From CAZMVU01 sp964569295 (lineage in GTDB: Bacteria; Hydrogenedentota; Hydrogenedentia; Hydrogenedentales; JAGMZX01), in contig CAZMVU010000171.1 in NCBI GenBank assembly GCA_964569295.1, forward strand, positions 1-10,892: a DNA stretch of 10,892 bases. Direction: 5' to 3'. A program made the position numbers and the translations under genes. The notes beneath the pieces are model-generated. The model did no database searches, was not told the DNA's origin, and worked only from the letters and a program-made list of their open reading frames with translations. Positions 1 through 6,415 of this stretch are shown piece by piece; within the stretch, counting starts at the first letter, position 1; every line of letters begins with the position of its first letter.

Positions 1-54
1 AATCGTGCCGATGTTCACATGCGGCTTGTTGCGTTCAAACTTTTGCTTGGCCAT
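1..54 (-). CDS. tuf: Translation elongation factor Tu, N-terminal fragment (runs off the window)
   Basis: EF-Tu is the GTPase that delivers aminoacyl-tRNA to the ribosomal A site in the cytoplasm. Only the first 18 codons are present; they read MAKQKFERNKPHVNIGTI, the near-universal bacterial EF-Tu start leading into the GHVDHGKTT P-loop, which lies outside the window. An AAGGAGT ribosome binding site at 65-71 (minus strand), about 10 nt before the ATG, confirms the start. The gene is the last member of a tRNA cluster read in the same direction, with a 141-nt leader after tRNA-Thr(GGT), as in the E. coli tufB operon. The short peptide is diagnostic, so identity is nearly certain. Whether the genome has a second tuf copy cannot be seen. 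Confidence 0.95.
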   Translation of the reverse strand, partial: MAKQKFERNKPHVNIGTI

Positions 55-153
55 GGGTGTTTTCACTCCTTCCGCTGCCGACTGATGCCCTGGGTGCCGC
101 AGGCGGCTGTGCCACTGATTGCGCTCTGTCTAGTATTTTCGCGTGGTTTTCGC

Positions 154-184
154 GCGCCCCCATGGGCGCTCGCGTTGTATAACA
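154..184 (-). promoter_or_regulatory. tuf leader: possible extended -10 promoter and GC hairpin
   Basis: On the minus strand, just after tRNA-Thr(GGT), TGT-TATACA (176-184) looks like an extended -10 element (4 of 6 in the hexamer), without a good -35. It is followed by a perfect 6-bp hairpin GCGCCC-ATGG-GGGCGC (154-169) with no T-run, so it is not an intrinsic terminator. Two copies of TTTTCGCG (plus-strand reading) lie at 136-143 and 147-154. This could be a secondary tuf promoter or a processing or stability element. The call is inference from motif resemblance only. Confidence 0.25.
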
Positions 185-195
185 TCATGCAAAAG

Positions 196-271
196 TGGAG
201 CCCACGAGCAGACTCGAACTGCTGACCCCCTCCTTACCATGGAGGTGCTCTACCAACTGAGCTACGCGGGC
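196..271 (-). tRNA. tRNA-Thr (anticodon GGT)
   Basis: A full 76-nt cloverleaf with encoded CCA. The acceptor stem pairs GCCCGCG with CGTGGGC (one G-U). The D arm begins GCTCAGTTGGTAGAGC. The anticodon arm is CCTCC-ATGGTAA-GGAGG with GGT at positions 34-36. The T arm is AGCAG-TTCGAGT-CTGCT. It reads ACC/ACU threonine codons. It is the last tRNA before tuf, equivalent in position to E. coli thrT. Confidence 0.97.
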
Positions 272-335
272 CCCCGATAACGTCGAGTGCAAGTTGCATT
301 CTTCGCTTGCTACCTCAACAAATTCTAACGCTATG

Positions 336-782
336 TTACAGGGCGAACTTGAAAATTGCCAAGGCGCCCCAGAGAATCAGGTAGACCACCAAGAAACCGC
401 GAATATAGGTGCGCGCTTCGAGGAAGCGTCCTTTCCAGCCGCGTCTTCTTATCTCTTCTCCTGCGCTACTCATGAGGCGCATTCCCAATTCTTCTTCGAT
501 TTCCGCGATCCGCCTGATGCGCTGCACAATGTAGCCGACAAAGGTTTCTGTCATGCCCCACCACACAGCCATCAGCAGGATAGCCAACGCCATAGCTGCA
601 AAAAACGGTACTGGCATGTTTGTGCGCGCACCGACAACAAACAACCCTGTGGACAGAATCAGCACGATATTCCCAGTCCAGGAGTAGACCAAGCGGGTAT
701 TATCCCGTTGACTGGCCATTGCCTCTTGGTATTCTGTGAGAAGTATCTGCTGCCGCGCGGGCTGTTTCTCGTTGTCAATCAT
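336..782 (-). CDS. Hypothetical three-helix membrane protein embedded in the tRNA-tuf operon
   Basis: A 148-residue protein that I cannot assign to a named family. Hydrophobic segments lie at about residues 33-51, 57-76 and 129-146. Between the second and third is a charged, probably cytoplasmic stretch (about 86-127) rich in Arg and Glu (QRIRRIAEIEEELGM), likely helical. The N-terminal pattern EYQEAMASQRDNTRLVYSW recalls small uncharacterised membrane proteins seen in many genomes, but that is memory, not a search. The start is supported by GGAGG at 789-793, 6 nt before the ATG. The gene sits 40 nt after tRNA-Gly and 64 nt before tRNA-Thr(GGT) on the same strand, so it should be co-transcribed and freed by tRNA processing. 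Its composition looks more AT-rich than the suf genes, hinting at later insertion. The good start site, the membrane pattern and the lack of any competing gene make it likely to be real; its function is unknown. Confidence 0.75.
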   Translation of the reverse strand: MIDNEKQPARQQILLTEYQEAMASQRDNTRLVYSWTGNIVLILSTGLFVVGARTNMPVPFFAAMALAILLMAVWWGMTETFVGYIVQRIRRIAEIEEELGMRLMSSAGEEIRRRGWKGRFLEARTYIRGFLVVYLILWGALAIFKFAL

Positions 783-822
783 GAGGCGCCTCCGCGTAAA
801 CGCGAAGCATCCTTTTCTTTTC

Positions 823-898
823 TGGAGCGGGAAACGGGGCTCGAACCCGCGACCCTCAGCTTGGAAGGCTGATGCTCTGCCAACTGAGCTATTCCCGC
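823..898 (-). tRNA. tRNA-Gly (anticodon TCC)
   Basis: A 76-nt cloverleaf with encoded CCA. The acceptor stem pairs GCGGGAA with TTCCCGC, and the D arm is GCTCAGTTGGCAGAGC. The anticodon arm TCAGC-CTTCCAA-GCTGA places TCC at 34-36. The T arm is CGCGGG-TTCGAGC-CCCG-like. It reads GGA/GGG glycine codons. It corresponds in order to E. coli glyT, and the membrane-protein gene follows 40 nt downstream. Confidence 0.97.
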
Positions 899-949
899 TA
901 CGTAAGCGGATATCGTCATGCGGCGCCGGGCGCCGCTTTACAAACCAAA

Positions 950-1035
950 TGGTGGTGGGTGTTGGATTCGAACCAACGTAGGCTTTCGCCAGCGGGTTTA
1001 CAGCCCGCCCCCTTTAGCCGCTCGGGCAACCCACC
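950..1035 (-). tRNA. tRNA-Tyr (anticodon GTA)
   Basis: An 86-nt class II tRNA with a long variable arm and encoded CCA. The acceptor stem pairs GGTGGGT with ACCCACC. The anticodon arm GCGGG-CTGTAAA-CCCGC carries GTA. The variable arm follows (about CTGGCGAAAGCCTAC), then the T arm TTGG-TTCGAAT-CCAA. It reads UAC/UAU tyrosine codons and corresponds in position to E. coli tyrU. A GCGGCG-CCGGG-CGCCGC hairpin (920-936) lies between it and tRNA-Gly; it has no T-run and is probably a spacer structure in the precursor. Confidence 0.97.
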
Positions 1036-1084
1036 ACGGGGTGTCCTGCTATGTGTGCGCCATTGCTCCGGGCCGGCGTAAGCC

Positions 1085-1160
1085 TGGAGCTGGCGAAGGG
1101 ATTCGAACCCCCGACCTGCTGATTACAAGTCAGCTGCTCTACCAACTGAGCTACGCCAGC
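1085..1160 (-). tRNA. tRNA-Thr (anticodon TGT)
   Basis: A 76-nt cloverleaf with encoded CCA. The acceptor stem pairs GCTGGCG with CGCCAGC, and the D arm is GCTCAGTTGGTAGAGC. The anticodon arm GCTGA-CTTGTAA-TCAGC gives TGT at 34-36. The T arm is CGGGGG-TTCGAAT-CCC-like. It reads ACA/ACG threonine codons. It is the first tRNA of the cluster, equivalent in order to E. coli thrU. Confidence 0.97.
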
Positions 1161-1170
1161 CGGGCGTGAG

Positions 1171-1193
1171 AAAAAACGACCGCCTGCTGGCGG
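1171..1193 (-). terminator. Terminator-like hairpin before the first tRNA (possible attenuator)
   Basis: Read on the minus strand: CCGCC-AGCA-GGCGG (1180-1193), then TCG and six T (1171-1176). The 5-bp GC stem, tetraloop and T-run have the form of a rho-independent terminator. It lies only 10 nt upstream of tRNA-Thr(TGT), between the candidate promoters and the operon, with no gene upstream on this strand to terminate. It may act as an attenuator in the leader of the longer transcript, or be a chance or processing hairpin. The structure is seen directly; its role is inferred. Confidence 0.4.
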
Positions 1194-1204
1194 ACGTAGC
1201 AGGG

Positions 1205-1234
1205 AGGTTAGCAGATTCTTGTGAGGCGTGTCAA
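1205..1234 (-). promoter_or_regulatory. Candidate proximal promoter of the tRNA-tuf operon
   Basis: On the minus strand there is a perfect -35 TTGACA (1229-1234), an 18-nt spacer and a weak -10 TAACCT (1205-1210, 3 of 6). A C-rich stretch (CCCTGC) follows, which would give the GC-rich discriminator typical of stringently controlled stable-RNA promoters. Transcription would begin near 1197, about 35 nt before tRNA-Thr. The -35 is strong and the -10 poor, so confidence is moderate. Confidence 0.4.
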
Positions 1235-1314
1235 GGATGTAGCGGCCGATGACACCGTAGGAGCCGCCGGCCGTGCGGCCAGGGGAAATCCCGCCTTGAA
1301 ATCCTGCCCATGAT

Positions 1315-1344
1315 TTGCACGTTGGCTATCTTTTTGCGTATTAT
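1315..1344 (+). promoter_or_regulatory. Candidate ilvC promoter
   Basis: On the plus strand there is a -35-like TTGCAC (1315-1320, 3 of 6), an 18-nt spacer and a -10 TATTAT (1339-1344, 5 of 6). The overlapping TATAAC (1342-1347, 5 of 6) is an alternative -10. A start near 1352 gives a leader of roughly 107 nt before the ilvC ATG. The AT-rich core is shared with the opposing extended -10 of the tRNA operon. Confidence 0.4.
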
Positions 1345-1368
1345 AACAGTCTTTTCTCGGGAGGATAA
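1340..1368 (-). promoter_or_regulatory. Candidate distal promoter of the tRNA-tuf operon (extended -10)
   Basis: Read on the minus strand, TGT-TATAAT at 1340-1348 is a perfect extended -10 element. A weak -35 TTATCC (1363-1368, 3 of 6) lies 17 nt upstream. A start near 1333 would give a leader of about 170 nt before tRNA-Thr(TGT) containing the terminator-like hairpin. The -10 core overlaps the candidate plus-strand -10 for ilvC. Confidence 0.4.
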
Positions 1369-1386
1369 TAGCTTGTTGCATGTTCG

Positions 1387-1438
1387 GGCGGCCCAATTGC
1401 GCTGCTCCGCAGCCCAAGCAGGCCGCCGCAGGAGCGGC
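1387..1438 (+). promoter_or_regulatory. Structured ilvC leader with two mutually exclusive stems
   Basis: Stem A is a perfect 7-bp pairing of GGCGGCC (1387-1393) with GGCCGCC (1421-1427). It encloses an inner hairpin GCTGC-TCC-GCAGC (1401-1413). Stem B is GCCGC-AGGA-GCGGC (1425-1438). Stem A and stem B share 1425-1427, so they cannot both form fully. Stem B ends 5 nt before the ilvC ribosome binding site (GGAGG, 1444-1448). There is no T-run, so any control would be translational rather than by termination. The pairings are visible; regulation is speculation, and I see no leader peptide rich in Leu, Ile or Val. Confidence 0.3.
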
Positions 1439-1458
1439 AAAATGGAGGTTGGTTACCT

Positions 1459-2556
1459 ATGAAGATCGATTTTGGCGGCGTGAAGGAAGAGGTTATCACG
1501 CGCAAGGAGTTTTCCATGAAGAAGGCGCGCTCGGTGCTCAAGAAAGAGACCGTGGCGGTCATCGGCTATGGCGTGCAGGGACCGGCGCAGAGCCTGAACA
1601 TGCGCGACAACGGCTTCGATGTGATTATCGGCCAGGCAAAGGAATTCAAGCAGGACTGGGATCGCGCGAAGAAGGACGGCTGGAAAGTGGGCGAAACCCT
1701 CTTCGAGATCGAGGAAGCCGTGGAGCGGGCTACCATCGTGCAGTATCTCGTGTCGGATGCGGCGCAGAAGAAGCTGTGGCCCAAGATCAAGAAGCACCTG
1801 CACGCGGGCGATGCGATCTATTTTTCCCATGGCTTCTCGATTGTCTACAAGGATCAGACCAAGGTGATCCCGCCGGAAAACGTCGACGTGATCATGGTGG
1901 CGCCCAAGGGGTCGGGCACATCGGTGCGCCGCAACTTCCTGAACGGGGTGGGGATCAACTCGAGCTTCGCGGTGCACCAGGACTTTACGGGCCGGGCGGA
2001 AGAGCGCGCGATTGCACTGGGTATCGCCATCGGCTCGGGCTACCTTTTCCCGACCACGTTCGAACACGAGGTGTTCAGTGATCTCACAGGCGAGCGGGGC
2101 GTGCTCATGGGGGCGCTGGCCGGCATCATGGAAGCCCAGTACGACACGCTGCGCAAGAATGGGCACAGTCCGTCCGAGGCCTTCAACGAGACGGTCGAGG
2201 AGCTTACGCAGAGCCTCATCCGCCTGGTAGACGAGAACGGCATGGACTGGATGTACGCCAACTGTTCGGCCACCGCGCAACGCGGCGCGCTGGATTGGAA
2301 GCCGAAGTTCAAGAAGGCGGTCATGCCCGTGTTCCGTGAGTTGTACAAGCGCGTGAAAACGGGCGAGGAGACCAAACGCGTGCTGCGCAGCACGGGCTCG
2401 GTCAACTACCGCGAGAAGCTCAAGAAAGAGCTCGACGAAATTCATAACTCGGAGATGTGGCGAGCCGGTGAACAGGTGCGCGCACTGCGCCCGAAGGTGC
2501 CGGAAAGCCAGCGGGTAAAGTCCACCACGGGGACGAAAGGCCGTAAGGCCAACTGA
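1459..2556 (+). CDS. ilvC: Ketol-acid reductoisomerase, class I (valine/isoleucine/leucine synthesis)
   Basis: Cytoplasmic, Mg2+-dependent enzyme that isomerises and reduces acetolactate or acetohydroxybutyrate to the dihydroxy acid in branched-chain amino acid synthesis. At 365 residues it is the short class I form: an N-terminal Rossmann domain (about 1-200, dinucleotide motif GYGVQG at 36-41) and one C-terminal knotted domain. Expected active-site residues are visible: His124 (SHG), Lys150 (APKGSG), Asp208 and Glu212 (SDLTGERG), Glu244/Glu248 (NETVEE) and Ser270 (NCSATAQRGA). The start follows GGAGG by 10 nt. The overall sequence resembles Bacteroidota-type enzymes from memory. The cofactor loop (Q59 to W67, QAKEFKQDW) has Asp66 where NADPH enzymes usually have Ser or Thr, which may mean NADH use. 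A basic tail (about 352-365) extends past the usual end. No ilvB, ilvN or leuA lies nearby, so it appears to be transcribed alone. Confidence 0.96.
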   Translation: MKIDFGGVKEEVITRKEFSMKKARSVLKKETVAVIGYGVQGPAQSLNMRDNGFDVIIGQAKEFKQDWDRAKKDGWKVGETLFEIEEAVERATIVQYLVSDAAQKKLWPKIKKHLHAGDAIYFSHGFSIVYKDQTKVIPPENVDVIMVAPKGSGTSVRRNFLNGVGINSSFAVHQDFTGRAEERAIALGIAIGSGYLFPTTFEHEVFSDLTGERGVLMGALAGIMEAQYDTLRKNGHSPSEAFNETVEELTQSLIRLVDENGMDWMYANCSATAQRGALDWKPKFKKAVMPVFRELYKRVKTGEETKRVLRSTGSVNYREKLKKELDEIHNSEMWRAGEQVRALRPKVPESQRVKSTTGTKGRKAN

Positions 2557-2606
2557 ACGGGGCGCGCTTAGCGGCCGCCCGCCTTTCCCATTGTATCTGG
2601 CATGTA

Positions 2607-2643
2607 CCCGGCGGTGATCGCCTTGCGCGCGTTTACCGCCGGG
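2607..2643 (+). terminator. Possible ilvC terminator stem-loop
   Basis: A perfect 9-bp inverted repeat, CCCGGCGGT (2607-2615) and ACCGCCGGG (2635-2643), with a 19-nt loop, is followed by GCATTTT. It lies 50 nt after the ilvC stop. The long loop and short T-run make it a weak intrinsic terminator, so the call is tentative. Confidence 0.35.
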
Positions 2644-2649
2644 GCATTT

Positions 2650-2665
2650 TGCAACGCGCGTTGCA
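2650..2665. repeat. 16-bp perfect palindrome in the ilvC-phosphatase gap
   Basis: TGCAACGCGCGTTGCA is a perfect 16-bp palindrome directly after the 9-bp stem-loop. It could be a dimeric-regulator operator upstream of the phosphatase gene. As RNA it would be a 6-bp stem with a GCGC loop followed by TTT, a weak second terminator. Further downstream, CGCGG-GGCT-CCGCG (2725-2738) forms another small hairpin. Confidence 0.35.
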
Positions 2666-2773
2666 TTTACGTATACGGCTGTGCCATCGTCTGCGTGAGC
2701 CGGCGCGTGCCGGTATGACCGGTGCGCGGGGCTCCGCGGCCACAGGGCAATTAGTAAGATACCTGGGTTGGAT

Positions 2774-3682
2774 ATGCAAGAGCACATAGCCCGAACCGTG
2801 TGTGGGCCGGTAAGCGCGAAGCGCTTCGAGCACGCATGGACGGGTGATTATCTGCGCGCCTACCTCATATCGGACGTGGGGCATAAGCGGGAGAACAATG
2901 AGGACGCCTGCCTCTTATGTGTGCCGGAGCAGGAGGAACTTGCCCGGCGCCGCGGGTATTTGATCGCGGTCGCGGATGGCATGGGCGGGGCGCGCGCCGG
3001 CGAGTGCGCCAGTCACATGGCCCTTAGCCAGACGACCAACGCCCACTACCGCAATCCCGATGCCGCCAATCCCGATGCCCTGCGGGAGGCCGTCGAGAAT
3101 GCCAACCTCAAGGTGTTCCAGGAGTCGGAGAACGATCCCGAATTGTCCGGCATGGGCACGACCATTTCCGCACTGTTGGTGCGCGGCGAGTGGGGGTATG
3201 TCGCCCAGGTGGGGGACAGCCGGGTCTACCTTAAGCGGCCCGGCATCGACCTTATTCAGATCACACATGACCATTCGCTCGTAGCGGAACAGATGCGGTG
3301 CGGCCTCATCACCGAGGAGGAAGCACGCAACCACGCCATGAAAAACCTCATTACCCGCGCGGTGGGGATCAAGGAGGCCGTGCAGGTCGACATGTTCCGC
3401 GTGCGCCTGCAACGGGGCGATACCCTGATTCTGTGTTCCGACGGGCTCTCGAACATGGTGGGGGACAAGATGCTGCACCGCATAGTCGGGCAGAAGGATC
3501 TGGGCGTGGCGGCCCAGATGGTGGTAAGCCATGCCCTCGATGCGGGGGGCACGGACAATATCACCGCCGCGTTTGTGCACGTCACCGCGGTGCCGCCGCC
3601 CATGCCCGCCGAAGAGGGCGCCCTGCCGGTAAAAATACCGGCCCCGGGTTTCTTTGGGCGCTTGTGGCGGCTCATCGGCTGA
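2774..3682 (+). CDS. PP2C-family Ser/Thr protein phosphatase (Stp/PrpC type)
   Basis: Metal-dependent phosphatase that removes phosphate from Ser/Thr residues, in bacteria usually opposing a Hanks-type kinase. From the ATG at 2774 it has 302 residues, of which about 24-272 form one PP2C domain. The motifs occur in order: SDVGHKRENNED (33-44), ADGMGG (67-72), GTT (128-130), QVGDSR (145-150), CSDGLSNMV (221-229) and GGTDNI (258-263). Likely Mn/Mg ligands are Asp34, Asp68, Asp223 and Asp261. The proline-rich tail ends in an aromatic/basic segment (GFFGRLWRLIG) that could touch a membrane or partner, though there is no transmembrane helix. An in-frame TTG at 2768 is an alternative start; neither start has a clear ribosome binding site. 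No kinase or FHA gene accompanies it here, so its substrate is unknown. It is 211 nt or more after ilvC and 442 nt before sufB, so probably its own unit. Confidence 0.92.
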   Translation: MQEHIARTVCGPVSAKRFEHAWTGDYLRAYLISDVGHKRENNEDACLLCVPEQEELARRRGYLIAVADGMGGARAGECASHMALSQTTNAHYRNPDAANPDALREAVENANLKVFQESENDPELSGMGTTISALLVRGEWGYVAQVGDSRVYLKRPGIDLIQITHDHSLVAEQMRCGLITEEEARNHAMKNLITRAVGIKEAVQVDMFRVRLQRGDTLILCSDGLSNMVGDKMLHRIVGQKDLGVAAQMVVSHALDAGGTDNITAAFVHVTAVPPPMPAEEGALPVKIPAPGFFGRLWRLIG

Positions 3683-4124
3683 GTCTTTTCCCGGCTGAAC
3701 GGGGTGGCGGCCGCACGGCTTTGATTTCCCCTTGTTTTCCCAACAGCGTAAAACTGGCGAACAAGGGCTGGGAATAAATGCCTAAACCATTCGTGTTCTT
3801 TAAGTTGCACGGCAGGAGCAGGTCATCGGCCCATCCCCTCCGGGCAAACCGTCAAGCGCCGTGGGCATAACGCACGGCAGCCGGCTGTTTCTTGACTATG
3901 TATAGGCGGGCGCGCAGATAGACGCGGCCTGTCGCAGCGTTCCCGATGGGGATGGCGCATGAAGTTGCCGGCGCGGGCCGAATCAGGCGGTGTTCGCGGG
4001 CGGCCAAAGCCGAACGGGGTTGTCCGCCGCACAGGACACGCTGCCGGGGTCACATTTTCAGACGTAAAGGGGCTGTGTACGGGGGCGTGGTCAGTTCCCC
4101 TGCATAGCCGAGGAGATAAGGTAT
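3683..4124. other. 442-bp non-coding gap upstream of the suf operon
   Basis: I find no convincing gene here on either strand. It holds an 8-bp inverted repeat, CCCTTGTT (3729-3736) and AACAAGGG (3760-3767), a hairpin GCCGTG/CACGGC (3858-3863 and 3873-3878), and an adjoining 10-bp palindrome CAGCCGGCTG (3878-3887) followed by TTTCTT. These may form the end of the phosphatase transcript. A TTGACT at 3892-3897 could be a -35, but the hexamer 17 nt later (CAGATA) is a poor -10. I see no convincing IscR- or SufR-type operator. The suf promoter most likely lies in this stretch but cannot be placed confidently. Confidence 0.6.
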
Positions 4125-5623
4125 ATGCCGGAAGATCCCAACACCTTAGAAGGCGCCAAGTACGCGGGCAGCCGCGTCGAGCAAAGCAACCGCGAGGTCG
4201 CCGACCTGGCGAACCGTCAATACAAATACGGATGGTCGACCGATATCGAGTCGGAAACCATCGATAAGGGCCTCAACGAGGATGTGGTCCGCGTCATCTC
4301 GGCGAAGAAGAACGAGCCCGAGTGGATGACCGCGTGGCGCCTGAAGGCCTACCGCAACTGGCTCACGATGAAGGATCCGGACTGGGCCCATTTGAAGTAT
4401 ACCGAGCCGGATTTCCAGGCCATCAGCTACTACTCGGCGCCGAAGAAGAAAGACGACGGCCCGAAGAGTCTCGACGAGGTGGACCCCAAGCTGCTCGAGA
4501 CCTTCGAGAAGCTGGGCATTCCGCTCGATGAGCAGAAGCGCCTGGCGGGCGTGGCCGTGGATGCGGTATTCGACAGTGTGTCCGTGGCCACGACGCACAA
4601 GGATATCCTCGCGAAGAAGGGGGTCATCTTCTGCTCGATCTCGGAGGCCCTGCGCGACCACCCCGATCTGGTGAAGAAGTACCTCGGCTCCGTGGTGCCC
4701 CAGGGCGACAATTATTACGCGGCGCTCAACGCGGCGGTCTTTTCCGACGGCTCGTTCGTCTATGTGCCCAAGGGCGTGAAGTGCCCGATGGACCTGAGCA
4801 CCTACTTCCGCATCAACGCGCAGGACACCGGCCAGTTCGAGCGCACGCTCATCATCGCCGACGAAGGGGCCACGGTGAGCTACCTCGAGGGCTGCACCGC
4901 ACCCATGCGCTCGGAGCACCAGCTTCACGCCGCCGTGGTCGAGCTCATCGCGCACAAGGACGCCACCATCCGCTATGCGACCGTGCAAAACTGGTACGCC
5001 GGCGATGAGAACGGCAAGGGCGGCATTTATAATTTCGTCACCAAGCGCGGCAACTGTCTGGGCGACAACAGCCGCATCTCGTGGACCCAGGTCGAGACGG
5101 GCTCCGCCATCACCTGGAAATACCCGAGTTGCATCCTCAAGGGCGACAATTCGGTGGGCGAATTCTACTCGGTGGCCATGACCAACAACATGCAGCAGGC
5201 CGACACCGGCACGAAGATGCTCCACCTTGGCAAGAACACGAAGAGCACGATCATTTCGAAGACGATCAGCGCCGGCCGCAGCCAGAACAGCTACCGCGGG
5301 CTGGTGCGCACCATGCCGAAGGCAGTCAACAGCCGCAACTATACCCAGTGCGACTCGCTGCTCATCGGTAGCGAGTGCGGTGCGCACACCTTCCCCTACA
5401 TCGACGTGCGCAACACGACGAGTTCCGTCGAACACGAAGCCTCCACCTCGAAGATAAGCGAGGATCAGCTCTTCTACTGCCAGTCCCGCGGGATCGGGCC
5501 GGAGGATGCCATTTCGATGGTCGTCAACGGATTCTGTAAAGAAGTATTTGAACACCTGCCCATGGAGTTCGCCGTCGAGGCGACCAAGCTTTTGGGCGTC
5601 AGTCTCGAAGGGAGTGTCGGATA

Positions 5624-5624
<1 letters not shown>
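4125..5624 (+). CDS. sufB: Fe-S cluster assembly scaffold protein SufB
   Basis: Core scaffold subunit of the SufBC2D complex. It receives sulfur from the SufS pathway and builds a nascent Fe-S cluster at the SufB-SufD interface in the cytoplasm. At 499 residues it has normal length (E. coli SufB 495). An N-terminal helical region (about 1-150) precedes the right-handed beta-helix core (about 160-450) and a C-terminal helical part that binds SufC. The key Cys409 lies in QCDSLLIG.ECGAHTFPY, equivalent to E. coli Cys405. Glu436-His437-Glu438 in SSVEHEAST match the conserved EHE region. SEDQLFYCQSRGI follows and is characteristic of SufB. The start is fixed by AGGAG at 4111-4115, 9 nt before ATG. 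The stop overlaps the sufC start by one base (TAATG). It opens the suf operon. Confidence 0.97.
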
Positions 5625-6391
<767 letters not shown>

Positions 6392-6415
6392 CGCCGCAGG
6401 AAAGAAACCAGCACC

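Noticed and set aside
294..872. 192-codon open frame on the plus strand opposite the membrane-protein gene
   Set aside because: It runs antisense through the membrane-protein gene and into tRNA-Gly, and its peptide shows no family features. The minus-strand frame has a strong ribosome binding site and a clear membrane pattern.
920..936. GCGGCG/CGCCGC hairpin between tRNA-Gly and tRNA-Tyr as a terminator
   Set aside because: There is no T-run on the minus strand, and the downstream tRNAs and tuf would be cut off. A precursor spacer structure is more likely.
1453..2787. 444-codon open frame on the minus strand opposite ilvC
   Set aside because: Long antisense frames arise from high third-position GC. 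The plus strand encodes an unmistakable ketol-acid reductoisomerase. The same applies to the long frames opposite sufB, sufC/sufD, sufS and nadA.
3892..3920. TTGACT...CAGATA as a suf promoter
   Set aside because: The -35 is good but the -10 matches only 2 of 6 positions, so it is not listed as a promoter.
3959..4267. 102-codon plus-strand frame spanning the gap and the start of sufB
   Set aside because: It overlaps the sufB start in another frame, is rich in Arg/Gly/Pro as expected of a shadow frame, and has no ribosome binding site.
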